64,000 nucleotides of DNA, taken from positions 3,410,001 through 3,474,000 of the forward strand of contig NZ_CP107852.1 in NCBI RefSeq assembly GCF_036346875.1, in the 5' to 3' direction. Positions within the stretch are counted from its first letter, which is position 1. Every line of letters starts with the position of its first letter. The notes under the pieces were generated by a model. That model did not search any database. It saw only the letters and a program-made list of their open reading frames with translations, and was not told where the DNA came from. The DNA comes from Nocardia sp. NBC_00508. GTDB lineage: Bacteria; Actinomycetota; Actinomycetes; Mycobacteriales; Mycobacteriaceae. This document shows positions 1-8,081 of the stretch, piece by piece. The position numbers and the translations under genes were made by a program.

Positions 1-2409
1 CCCGCCGTGTTCTGGCTGCGTAGGCTGCTGCACCTGGCCCGCACGACCGCCGGGGTGACGGCGCTCGCCGACTTCGTCGTGCACGAGAGGTCCGATGCGA
101 GCACGCTGCCCGAGGTCGTCTATCGAGGACCAGGAGCGGACGAAAGCGTACGGGCGGAGGTCACGGGCACCGAGACGCTGGCTTCGGCCCGGCCCGCCGG
201 TGACCCCACACCCGCGGATATCGTCGCATGGATGCGGGTGGTCGACGCAAACCGGGCCGCCCGCCACCACATGCGCGTCATCGCTACCGGCACTTTCTAC
301 GAGGAACTGCGCCGCAGGCGGTTGGAGTACGGACCGCGCTTCCGTCCGCTGCGTGGTATCGCCGCGGGCGCCGGGCGGGCGCTCGGCCTCTTCGACGCGG
401 CCGAATTGCACCGCACCGCAACGCTGGACGGTTGCCTGCAAGTGCTCGCCGCCGCACTGTTCGACGAGTTGCCCGCCGCGTCGATCCCGTTGCCGATCGG
501 CATGGATTCCGCGTGGCTGTCGAACGAACCGAATCGTCACGTGCTCGAGGTGCACGGGCTGATCCGGGAGCGAGCCGATAGCGGACTGGTGGGCGATGTG
601 ATCGCGACCGATCAGCACGGCGTGCCCTGTCTCGCCTTCTCCGGAGTGCACATCCGCTACGCCGAACCCGGTGTCGCGGACGGGGTCGGCGCACTGCGAC
701 CGCCGCGCGCCGAACAAGATGCGCTGTTCCGCCAAGAGGCATGGACAGTTCGCGATCCGGAGTCGCTCGGGCTCGGCAACGCGTCCGCAGCCGAAGCGTT
801 CGTGCAGGGCGCGGTAGTGATCGGAGCCTCCGAGTTCGCGGTCCGGCTCGCCAGGGCCTTGAATGCCAGCCTTCCGACCGAGAGAATCGCGCGTGAACCG
901 GACGATGTGGGTTCGCTCGTCAACACGGTCCTGACCGGGCGCGGTGACAGTGCGACCGCCGTGGTGGTGGTCTGTCCCGCGGACGGCGCCGCGAGCGATG
1001 CGCAGGCAGGCATCGCATCGCTCGGCCGGGTCCTCGATCTGCTGCAACGGATCAGCACCGACAACGCCACCGCCTCGGTGACGGTCGTCCTGCCGCGGCA
1101 CGATGCCGCCCACTCGCGGCTCGACGAGCTCGCCATGCCACCCGCGGTCGAGCCTGCGGCGACCGCGGGTCTGGTGCGCTCGCTGCAGCTCGAGTCGGGC
1201 CGAGCGGTGCGCCTGGTCTGGGCTGATACCGATCCCAACAGCGTCCCGCTGCTCACCCGCCTGGTCACCGCTGCCCAGATTCCCGACGAGCTGCGCCTTT
1301 CCACGGGTGAGGTCGCCGTCCGGCGTTTCACGCCTGCGCGAGCGCGGGCGTTGCCGGTGGCGGCTATCGACACGAACGGAACCTATATCGTCACCGGCGG
1401 GCTGGGGACGCTCGGCTCCGTCGCCGTTCGCTGGCTGCTCGATGCGGGCGCGCGAGACGTAGTGGTGCTGACGCGGGCACCGCGCCCGGTGCCCGCGCTG
1501 CTCGACGGCTTGGAGGACCGCATCGTCGTAGTGCGCTGCGATGCGGCCGACCGGGACGATCTGGCCAACGCGCTCAGCGACATCCGGGCCTGGGGGGCGG
1601 CCATCCGCGGTGTCGTGCACGCCGCGGGCGCATTGGAGGACGCCGCGTTCGACGCGGTCACGGCAAGTCAGCTGGCCAGGATGTGCGCTCCCAAAGCCAC
1701 CGCGGCGAGCAATCTGATCGAGCTCACCGCGACCGACGCGACGGACTTCGTCCTGCTGTTCTCCTCGGCGACCGGCGCACTCGGAGCACCGGGCCAAGCC
1801 GCCTACGCTGCGGCGAACGCGGCGATGGACACCTTGGCCCGGCGCGACCCGCGCAGGCGGATTCTCAGCATCGGCTGGGGCCTCTGGGATTCCGGGCTCG
1901 CCGCGGCGGCTGGTGGGGCGAGCCATTTGCGGCGAGCGGGCGTCGAGGCGTTCGACGTGCACCGCGGTAGCGCCGTGCTGTCCCAAGCGCTCCGCTACGA
2001 CAGCCCGTATCTGCTCGCACTGGACTACACCCCAACCGCCGACACTTCACCCGTATCCGTGCGCCTAGCGAATCTTCTTGTGGTGGCCATTGATTCGGAC
2101 CCGACGCCGAGCCGGGACAGCGCACCGGAGCATTCGATCGCGCCGCCGGAACCCTCCGAGCCACTGACCACCGCCATCCGCCGCGTGCTGGCGAGCACCC
2201 TCGGTCTGTCCGCCGAGGCCATCGACCTCGCCGCCGACTTCAACGACCTCGGGCTCACCTCCCTGCTCGCGATCGAGATGCGCCGCAATCTGGAAACTCG
2301 GCTGCGCATCCGGATCGGCACCGCCGAGTTGTTCGAACACCCCACCATCACCGCACTCGGCGCCGCCCTGTCGGCTCGGGTCGCCGCGAACACCAGCGAG
2401 GCCCCGTGA
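1..2409 (+). CDS. Modular type I polyketide synthase, C-terminal part (DH-KR-ACP), 5' truncated by window edge
   Basis: The frame is open from the first base, so the gene begins upstream. The visible ~800 residues start inside a dehydratase hot-dog domain: YGPRF near residue 110 and the second DH motif LDGCLQ near 140 are present, while the HxxxGxxxxP half must lie upstream. A ketoreductase follows, with NADPH motif GGLGTLG near 465 and the catalytic Ser/Tyr/Asn set in SSATGALG...YAAAN near 590-610. The loop motif LED resembles the LDD of B-type ketoreductases, which suggests a D-hydroxy product (inference). An acyl carrier protein ends the chain, with the phosphopantetheine Ser in LGLTSLLAIEM near 755. 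There is no thioesterase. The stop overlaps the acyl-AMP ligase start (GTGA), so the two are translationally coupled and probably act on the same lipid or polyketide product. Confidence 0.92.
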   Translation, partial: PAVFWLRRLLHLARTTAGVTALADFVVHERSDASTLPEVVYRGPGADESVRAEVTGTETLASARPAGDPTPADIVAWMRVVDANRAARHHMRVIATGTFYEELRRRRLEYGPRFRPLRGIAAGAGRALGLFDAAELHRTATLDGCLQVLAAALFDELPAASIPLPIGMDSAWLSNEPNRHVLEVHGLIRERADSGLVGDVIATDQHGVPCLAFSGVHIRYAEPGVADGVGALRPPRAEQDALFRQEAWTVRDPESLGLGNASAAEAFVQGAVVIGASEFAVRLARALNASLPTERIAREPDDVGSLVNTVLTGRGDSATAVVVVCPADGAASDAQAGIASLGRVLDLLQRISTDNATASVTVVLPRHDAAHSRLDELAMPPAVEPAATAGLVRSLQLESGRAVRLVWADTDPNSVPLLTRLVTAAQIPDELRLSTGEVAVRRFTPARARALPVAAIDTNGTYIVTGGLGTLGSVAVRWLLDAGARDVVVLTRAPRPVPALLDGLEDRIVVVRCDAADRDDLANALSDIRAWGAAIRGVVHAAGALEDAAFDAVTASQLARMCAPKATAASNLIELTATDATDFVLLFSSATGALGAPGQAAYAAANAAMDTLARRDPRRRILSIGWGLWDSGLAAAAGGASHLRRAGVEAFDVHRGSAVLSQALRYDSPYLLALDYTPTADTSPVSVRLANLLVVAIDSDPTPSRDSAPEHSIAPPEPSEPLTTAIRRVLASTLGLSAEAIDLAADFNDLGLTSLLAIEMRRNLETRLRIRIGTAELFEHPTITALGAALSARVAANTSEAP

Positions 2410-4694
2410 CCGCGAGCGACCACGCGCCGGGCAATATCCTCGCCGCCCAGGTGGCCCACTGGGCAGCGACCCGGCCGGATGGCCCCGCCTACACCGAACT
2501 GCGCTTCCGCATGCAAGAACGCGTGCCTGTCACGCTGACCTACGCGGGCCTGCACGCCGCGGTGGGCGCGCTCGCCGCACAACTGCGGCGGGAAAGCGCC
2601 CCTGGCGACCGAGTCGCCATTCTCTGCGCCCACGGCATCGACTACGCGGTTGCCTTTCTCGCCTGCCTGTACAGCAATCGCATCGCGGTACCGCTGTTTC
2701 CCGCGGTCGGCGCGCGCAACCGAGACCGCCTGCACGCCGTCCTCGCCGACGCCCGCCCCACCCTGACTCTGCTCTCCGCCCACGACGACACCACCGCCGC
2801 AACCCTCGGACCAGCACTGGGACGCGTACTGGCCGTAGCCCTGGATCCATCCACGCCTTCCGCGGACCCAGAGGCGACGGTGGGGAATTCGGTCACGTCG
2901 ACGGCATGTCCTGTGTTTCCAGCCGCGCAAACAGCGTCGGTGCTGCCGGATCCAACCGCAGAGCAAGCGCGATCCCCAAAGATGCGTTCCATCGTGCCGG
3001 GCGCTGAATCAACCACAGCGGCGACAGCTCCGGCCGACTCAACGCTGCCGACTGGTCAGGCCGCACCGGTCGCGCAAGCAGCTCTACCGAGCCCGCATTC
3101 AGCCGCACCGGCGACGTGCTCAGCCGGGCAGGCGACAACATCGGTGACCGAACAGACGGCACTGGGACGGCATGCGGCCGCGCATGGAGTACATCCCACT
3201 ACGGCAGCGGCGGATCCGCCCGCACTACGGCCACCCTCAACCGCGCAGCCTGCACGAATAACCACCCCCGGAGCCGACCGGGCGAGCACGCACAAAGACA
3301 CGTCGAGCACGCATCCAGCCGCGTCACGCACACAGCCAACCGCGTTGGGCGCTGCTGGGCCTTATTCGCCCGCAGCCGGTCCGCAGGCGGCCGGATCGGT
3401 GACACATCCGGCTGCGGCGCAAGTGGATTCGCCCGTCGTCGACCCGATGCGCGGCGAACTCGCCTATCTCCAGTACACCTCCGGGTCGACCAAATCGCCT
3501 GCTGGGGTCCGCGTCACGCATGAAAATCTGGCCGCGGCGCTGACGCAGCTGCGGGATGCTCTGTCCGCGGCCACCGATCGGCCGATCGTGACCTGGCTGC
3601 CGTTGTTTCACGACATGGGGCTGATCCTGGGTCTCGCGCTACCGCTCTCGCTCGGCGTGCACGGCGTCACGCTGGCGCCTGCGGAGTTCGTCAAACGGCC
3701 GATCCGCTGGCTGCGCGCGATCGCCGACTACCGCGCAGGTATCACAGGATGTCCCAATTTCGCCCTGACGCTCGCGGTTTCGGGCACGACTCCGCAGGAG
3801 CGGACCGGTCTGGATCTGTCCGGGTTGGACATCTTGCTCAATGGCTCGGAACCGGTCCGAGCCGACGCGTTGGACGACTTCACCAGTACGTTCGCCCCCT
3901 ACGGCTTCCGTCACCACGCGCACACGCCCGGCTTCGGCCTGGCCGAGGCCACCCTCACGGTCACCGTTTGCGATCAGCGCCGGGAACCGGTGTGGCACCG
4001 CTTCGAACGCGCCGCGCTCGCCGAGGGTCGCGCGGTCGCGCTACCCGACGATGCGCCGGAATCGCAGGACGGCGTGCCGCTCGTCGGCTGCGGCGCACCC
4101 GCGGGACAGGCGGTACGCGTGGTCGATCCGGCGACCGGGACGGTGCTGCCCGCGGGCCGCGTCGGTGAGATCTGGGTGGCCGGAAACAATGTGTGCGACG
4201 GCTATTTCGGCAGGCCGGACGCCACCGAGGAAACCTTCGGCGCCACGCTGGCCCGCGGCGATATCCGCTGGCTGCGCACCGGCGATCTCGGTTTCCGCTA
4301 CGAGGGCCAGCTCTATATCGCCGGACGGTGCAAGGACGTCATCGTGATCGACGGACGCAATCACTATCCCACCGACATCGAGACCACCGTGGAAGCGTGC
4401 TCGCCGGATATCCGGCCGGGCCATGTGACGGCGTTCGGGCACGATGACGGCCGTCGCGAAGACCTGGTCGTGGTCGCCGAACTCGTCACCATCGCTACCG
4501 CCGAGCCCGCCGAGCTCTCCGCTCTGGCTCGTCGCATCCGCACTGCGGTCGCGTCCACGCATGAGGTGACGCCCGGCGCGGTGATGCTCGTCGAACCGGG
4601 GCGGATTCCCAAGACCAGCAGCGGAAAGCTGCGGCGCGGTGAGTGCAGGGCTCGCTACCTCGCAGGCCAGCTGCGCCCAGTCGCGATGATCTGA
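2406..4694 (+). CDS. Fatty acyl-AMP ligase (FAAL/FadD-type) with large low-complexity insertion
   Basis: An adenylate-forming enzyme that activates a fatty acid as acyl-AMP, normally for transfer to a PKS acyl carrier protein. The AMP-binding P-loop motif LQYTSGSTKSPAGV lies near residue 353 and is typical of FAALs. Further motifs are TWLPLFHDMGLILG, the LNGSEPVR segment, GFGLAEATLTV, WLRTGDLGF, and the C-terminal KTSSGKLRR with the conserved lysine. At 762 residues it is longer than usual FAALs (roughly 550-630). The excess is an Ala/Thr/Pro/Gln-rich stretch at about residues 152-346, inserted between the N-terminal subdomain and the P-loop. The GTG start overlaps the PKS stop, so it forms an operon with it. 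The likely role is to load or extend a lipid on a polyketide-type assembly line; the product is unknown. Confidence 0.9.
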   Translation: MTASDHAPGNILAAQVAHWAATRPDGPAYTELRFRMQERVPVTLTYAGLHAAVGALAAQLRRESAPGDRVAILCAHGIDYAVAFLACLYSNRIAVPLFPAVGARNRDRLHAVLADARPTLTLLSAHDDTTAATLGPALGRVLAVALDPSTPSADPEATVGNSVTSTACPVFPAAQTASVLPDPTAEQARSPKMRSIVPGAESTTAATAPADSTLPTGQAAPVAQAALPSPHSAAPATCSAGQATTSVTEQTALGRHAAAHGVHPTTAAADPPALRPPSTAQPARITTPGADRASTHKDTSSTHPAASRTQPTALGAAGPYSPAAGPQAAGSVTHPAAAQVDSPVVDPMRGELAYLQYTSGSTKSPAGVRVTHENLAAALTQLRDALSAATDRPIVTWLPLFHDMGLILGLALPLSLGVHGVTLAPAEFVKRPIRWLRAIADYRAGITGCPNFALTLAVSGTTPQERTGLDLSGLDILLNGSEPVRADALDDFTSTFAPYGFRHHAHTPGFGLAEATLTVTVCDQRREPVWHRFERAALAEGRAVALPDDAPESQDGVPLVGCGAPAGQAVRVVDPATGTVLPAGRVGEIWVAGNNVCDGYFGRPDATEETFGATLARGDIRWLRTGDLGFRYEGQLYIAGRCKDVIVIDGRNHYPTDIETTVEACSPDIRPGHVTAFGHDDGRREDLVVVAELVTIATAEPAELSALARRIRTAVASTHEVTPGAVMLVEPGRIPKTSSGKLRRGECRARYLAGQLRPVAMI

Positions 4695-4777
4695 GACCGG
4701 AAAGCACCGTCCGCGAGACATCGCGCGTCGAGTCGGTCGCGGTGGGCCCGACAGGATCCCCGCCGAAGTGAGATCGG

Positions 4778-4823
4778 GGCGAAGCATTCGCCGCTATTGG
4801 GACCACATGTCACGAGCGGTCCC
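4778..4823. terminator. Two small hairpins between convergent genes
   Basis: In the gap between the acyl-AMP ligase and the S4 gene there are two short inverted repeats: GGCGAA/TTCGCC at 4778-4792 (3-nt loop) and GGGACC/GGTCCC at 4799-4823 (13-nt loop). They sit where two convergent transcripts must end. No U-tract is visible, so this is only a weak terminator candidate. Confidence 0.35.
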
Positions 4824-4843
4824 GCGGCGAGAATCAGCCTGGT

Positions 4844-5248
4844 TCAGCTCTCGGCCCGGCCGATGAGGCGATCGGTCTCGCGCCGTTCACGCTTGGTGGG
4901 TCGCCCGGCGCCACGATCTCGACGGGGCATGCTCGCCACGACTTCCCGTGGCGGCGGCGGAGGGCTGCGATCAATCAGGCACTGCGCCGCGATCGGAGCG
5001 CCGACGCGCTTTGTGACGATTCGCTCCACGATGACGATGCGCTCGAGACCACCTGCCCGGATGCGCACCTCGTCACCGGGACGCACGTGCTGTGCGGGTT
5101 TGGCCGGTGAGCCGTTCACCCGCACGTGCCCACCGCGACATGCTTCCGCAGCGGCGGATCTGGTTTTGAACAGGCGCACCGCCCAGGTCCACGAATCGAC
5201 GCGCGCCTGGGTCGCGCTGCTCTGGATGCCGGATTCGGCGCGGGCCAC
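4844..5248 (-). CDS. S4-domain RNA-binding protein (Hsp15-like)
   Basis: A 134-residue basic protein. The S4 fold occupies roughly residues 15-75, with the signature RVDSWTWAVRLFKTRSAAAEA and then GHVRVNGSPAKPAQHVRPGDEVRI. This matches the Hsp15/RqcP-like family, which binds 23S rRNA or nascent-chain-blocked 50S subunits. The C-terminus is a charged, Arg-rich tail (GRPTKRERRETDRL). The GTG start lies three bases after the stop of the upstream NlpC/P60 gene, so the two are probably co-transcribed and this gene may fall under the same c-di-AMP riboswitch. Family assignment is firm; the exact ribosome-quality-control role is inferred. Confidence 0.88.
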   Translation of the reverse strand: MARAESGIQSSATQARVDSWTWAVRLFKTRSAAAEACRGGHVRVNGSPAKPAQHVRPGDEVRIRAGGLERIVIVERIVTKRVGAPIAAQCLIDRSPPPPPREVVASMPRRDRGAGRPTKRERRETDRLIGRAES

Positions 5249-5251
5249 TCG

Positions 5252-5908
5252 TTAGACGATACGGCGTGCGGTAACCACCATGTCGGGGCGCAGCGGGGTG
5301 TAGGACACCGGCGTACCCGACTGCACCGCATTCAGGAGCTTGTTGTCGCCCGCGTAGATGCCGACGTGACCGCCGCCGGCGGTGACGACGATGTCTCCCG
5401 GCTGCAGCTCCTCGTAGGCGACCGGGGCGCCGACGTGCGACTGCTCGAAGCTGGTGCGGGGCAGCTCGATGCCCGCCTGGCGGAACGCCCACTGGACGAG
5501 ACCGGAGCAGTCGAAGGACCGGGGACCGGCAGCGCCCCACGAGTACTGGGCGCCGACCTTGGTCTTGGCGGCATCGAGCGCGATGTCACCCGGGCCGGTC
5601 GGCTGGCTGAACAGGCCCGGCAGCATCGGCGCGAAACCGGGAGCCGGGGGAGCCATCGCCTGCGGCGCCTCAGGGGCAGGGGCGGCGGGAACGGCCGCTA
5701 GCGCCTGCTGGATCTGCTGATTGAGCTGCTGGACCGGCTGCTCCCATTCCTGCGGAACGTCGAAGTTGCCGACACCTGGAACATTGATGGTCGCGGCCAT
5801 GGCCGGAATCGCGGGCATGGCGCCAGTCGCGGCCACCGCACCCATGACAATCGCACCCTTGACGGAATTCGGAACCCGAGAATCCCGTTGCAAGCTGTGT
5901 TTACCCAC
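5252..5908 (-). CDS. Secreted NlpC/P60 peptidoglycan endopeptidase
   Basis: A 218-residue exported cysteine peptidase predicted to cleave peptide stems of peptidoglycan. Residues 1-39 form a signal peptide ending near AMA. They are followed by a Pro/Ala/Gln-rich linker and the NlpC/P60 catalytic domain from about residue 108. The catalytic Cys is C134 in FDCSGLVQW and the His is H181 in GGGHVGIYAG. The size resembles the short single-domain Rip-type hydrolases of mycobacteria. It is preceded by a c-di-AMP riboswitch, a frequent arrangement for actinobacterial cell-wall hydrolases, and is followed three bases later by the S4 gene. Confidence 0.93.
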   Translation of the reverse strand: MGKHSLQRDSRVPNSVKGAIVMGAVAATGAMPAIPAMAATINVPGVGNFDVPQEWEQPVQQLNQQIQQALAAVPAAPAPEAPQAMAPPAPGFAPMLPGLFSQPTGPGDIALDAAKTKVGAQYSWGAAGPRSFDCSGLVQWAFRQAGIELPRTSFEQSHVGAPVAYEELQPGDIVVTAGGGHVGIYAGDNKLLNAVQSGTPVSYTPLRPDMVVTARRIV

Positions 5909-5929
5909 CGAGCTACGTCTCCGATCTTG

Positions 5930-6060
5930 CTGCCCTCCCGCCGACCGGGTTAGCTGACGGGTTCGGGCCGGGAGAGCGGCCCTACCCCGCAGCCGAACTG
6001 GCCGCGAGGATTCACCCCAGACAAACCTGTGGGTCCCCGGTACGACGGCCGAGACCGGTT
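5930..6060 (-). promoter_or_regulatory. ydaO-type cyclic di-AMP riboswitch
   Basis: Read on the minus strand, the leader of the NlpC/P60 gene contains the hallmark blocks of the ydaO/yuaA class in order: CGGGGACCCA (near 6040), GGGGUGAAUCC (near 6012), UAGGGC (near 5983) and CCCGAACCCGUCAGCUAACC (5947-5966). In actinobacteria this riboswitch commonly sits before rpf and NlpC/P60 genes and shuts off expression when c-di-AMP is high. The 3' end lies close to the ATG at 5908, so control may act on transcription termination or on ribosome access. The rest of the gap, to 6311, holds no recognisable gene. Confidence 0.95.
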
Positions 6061-6311
6061 GGCCCCGACTGCCGTTTAGGCGGTAACTAGTGGCGCCGTT
6101 TCTCTTACGAAGCGACTGGTTCCACTAAGTCACGAAGAGATTACGGTGTCTGCGCGATGTTGTCCAGCGCACAGAGCAGGATGTTTTCGATCATCGCCGG
6201 ACCTGCCGGTCGATCCACGAAAGCCGATGTGCATGGCCGGGTCACGCTTCGATCTCGGCCCACTGCGTCAGGTCACCGAACGGAGAACCCGAACCGAATC
6301 TCGGCACGCAC

Positions 6312-6569
6312 TCAGGATCGGGCTCCGCGGATCGTTCGCTCCAGCTCGTCGATTCGGCGCCGCGCGTCCGCGAGCTCCACCTCCAGCTTGCCGAGCGCCA
6401 TGACCAGCGGACCGACCGCGAGGTCAGCGACCAACTGCGGATCGTCATAGCCGCGTTCGATCGCGACGAGGATGTTCGATCTGATGCGCTGGGCCACCTT
6501 GGCACCCGCCGGAACGTTCCACGACTCCACCACCTCGGCGGTGCTGGCCGGGATCGGTTCGTCGGACAT
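6312..6569 (-). CDS. Small conserved hypothetical protein with C-terminal coiled coil
   Basis: An 85-residue soluble protein of unknown function. The ATG at 6569 is chosen because AGGGAGGG lies just upstream; longer versions of the frame have no such site. The C-terminal half (about residues 55-82) is a heptad-like charged helix, LGKLEVELADARRRIDELER, suggesting a coiled coil and dimerisation. It lies divergently from the AAA ATPase at 6737 across about 170 bp, so the two could share control, but no functional link is shown. Confidence 0.7.
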   Translation of the reverse strand: MSDEPIPASTAEVVESWNVPAGAKVAQRIRSNILVAIERGYDDPQLVADLAVGPLVMALGKLEVELADARRRIDELERTIRGARS

Positions 6570-6736
6570 GACCCTCCCTTCCCGCGTGCCGTGCCGCGCT
6601 ACCGTTCTGGCGAACCGCCACCAGCCCGGAGAGCCGACGGCGAGAGCAATAGTGCAATACGGACCGCTAAGGCTCTCTAGGACACGCCGTAGATGTGCCC
6701 AGATTATGCGGACGCGACGCGCTACGGTGTCAGGGC

Positions 6737-7918
6737 ATGGACCCCGTGCGGAATCCGTATGCACCCGGAGCGGGACAGCGCCCACCCGAACTAGCCGGGC
6801 GCGACAAGCAGCTCACCGCTTTCGACATCGTGCTCGAACGCGTCGCGCGTGGTCGCCCGGAACGCAGCGTCATGCTCACCGGCCTGCGCGGCGTCGGAAA
6901 GACGGTGCTGCTCAATCAACTACGCTCGGCCGCGATCTCGCGCGGCTGGGGGACCGGAAAGATCGAGGCGCGGCCGGATCAGGAACTGCGCCGACCGCTG
7001 TCCTCGGCGCTGCACATGGCGGTGCGCGCGATCGCCATGGCGCACCGCAATCCGGAGCGGGTGGACGATTTCCTCGGCATCCTCAAGGCTTTCGCGTTGC
7101 GGTCCACCGCGGAAAAGGGCATGCGGGAACGCTGGCAACCCGGCATCGACGTACCCGCGGTGAGCGGCAGGGCCGATTCCGGCGACATCGAGATCGACCT
7201 GGTCGAGTTGCTGGTCGAGGCGGCGGCACTGGCCGGCGACATCGGGGTCGGCATCGCGATCTTCATCGACGAGATGCAGGATCTCGGCCCCGCCGACATC
7301 TCCGCGATCTGCGGGGCCTGCCACGAACTGAGCCAGGACGCCGCGCCCCTGATCGTGGTAGGCGCTGGTCTGCCGCATCTGCCCGCGGTGCTGTCCGCCT
7401 CGAAAAGCTATTCAGAGCGACTGTTCAGTTATCACCGCATAGACCGACTCGACCGGGAATCCGCGGACCAAGCGCTGATCGCGCCCGCGCAACGCGAGAA
7501 CGTGAAGTTCACCGACGAGGCACTGGATGCGCTGTACCAAAAGGCCGACGGTTACCCCTATTTCGTGCAGGCTTACGGCAAAGCCGCCTGGGACCAGGCG
7601 CCGGAGAGCCCGATCACGGCCGAAGACGTCGAAGTCGCCTCGCCCGCTGCCGAGGAGGAATTGGCGGTGGGGTTCTTCGGTTCCCGCTATGAGCGAGCAA
7701 CGCCCGCCGAACGCGAATACATGCGCGCCATGGCGGACTTGGCCGGCGACGACGGCCCGGTGGCGACCGCGGCGGTTGCCAATGAACTCGGCCGCAAGCC
7801 TGCCTCGCTGTCGCCGGCCCGCGACGGGCTGATCAAGAAGGGCCTCATCTATTCCGCCGAGCGCGGCACGATCGGCTTCACCGTGCCGCACTTCGGCCGC
7901 TATCTGCGCTCGGTCTGA
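6737..7918 (+). CDS. AAA-family (AAA_16/Orc1-like) ATP-binding protein
   Basis: A 393-residue P-loop ATPase. Walker A is GLRGVGKTVLLNQLR near residue 50, and Walker B is GIAIFIDEMQDL near 178. A C-terminal winged-helix-like region runs from about residue 310 (FTVPHFGRYLRSV at the end). This architecture matches stand-alone AAA_16 or archaeal-ATPase-like proteins, whose cellular role is mostly undefined. The start is the ATG of MDPVRNPYAP; an ATG 42 bases upstream is possible, but the added residues look non-conserved. It is transcribed alone, divergent from the small coiled-coil gene. Confidence 0.85.
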   Translation: MDPVRNPYAPGAGQRPPELAGRDKQLTAFDIVLERVARGRPERSVMLTGLRGVGKTVLLNQLRSAAISRGWGTGKIEARPDQELRRPLSSALHMAVRAIAMAHRNPERVDDFLGILKAFALRSTAEKGMRERWQPGIDVPAVSGRADSGDIEIDLVELLVEAAALAGDIGVGIAIFIDEMQDLGPADISAICGACHELSQDAAPLIVVGAGLPHLPAVLSASKSYSERLFSYHRIDRLDRESADQALIAPAQRENVKFTDEALDALYQKADGYPYFVQAYGKAAWDQAPESPITAEDVEVASPAAEEELAVGFFGSRYERATPAEREYMRAMADLAGDDGPVATAAVANELGRKPASLSPARDGLIKKGLIYSAERGTIGFTVPHFGRYLRSV

Positions 7919-8049
7919 CCGCTCCGGCAGCCAGGCGGGACAGCCTTCGATTGCCCACTATCCGCCCCTCTTACAAGATCAATAGATATTCGTAGATTTC
8001 TCTGACCCAAGAGCCCTACCGGTGAGTAACAAACTCTCCTACACTCGGA

Positions 8050-8065
8050 TGTGATCCTGATCACG
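8050..8065. promoter_or_regulatory. CRP/GlxR-like binding site
   Basis: TGTGATCCTGATCACG matches the CRP-family consensus TGTGA-N6-TCACA at nine of ten fixed positions. The inner GTGATC/GATCAC arms are a perfect palindrome. It lies 17-32 bases before the fadE start, so it probably overlaps the 5' untranslated region, a position more typical of repression than activation. Confidence 0.55.
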
Positions 8066-8081
8066 CCCGAGGGAGGACACC

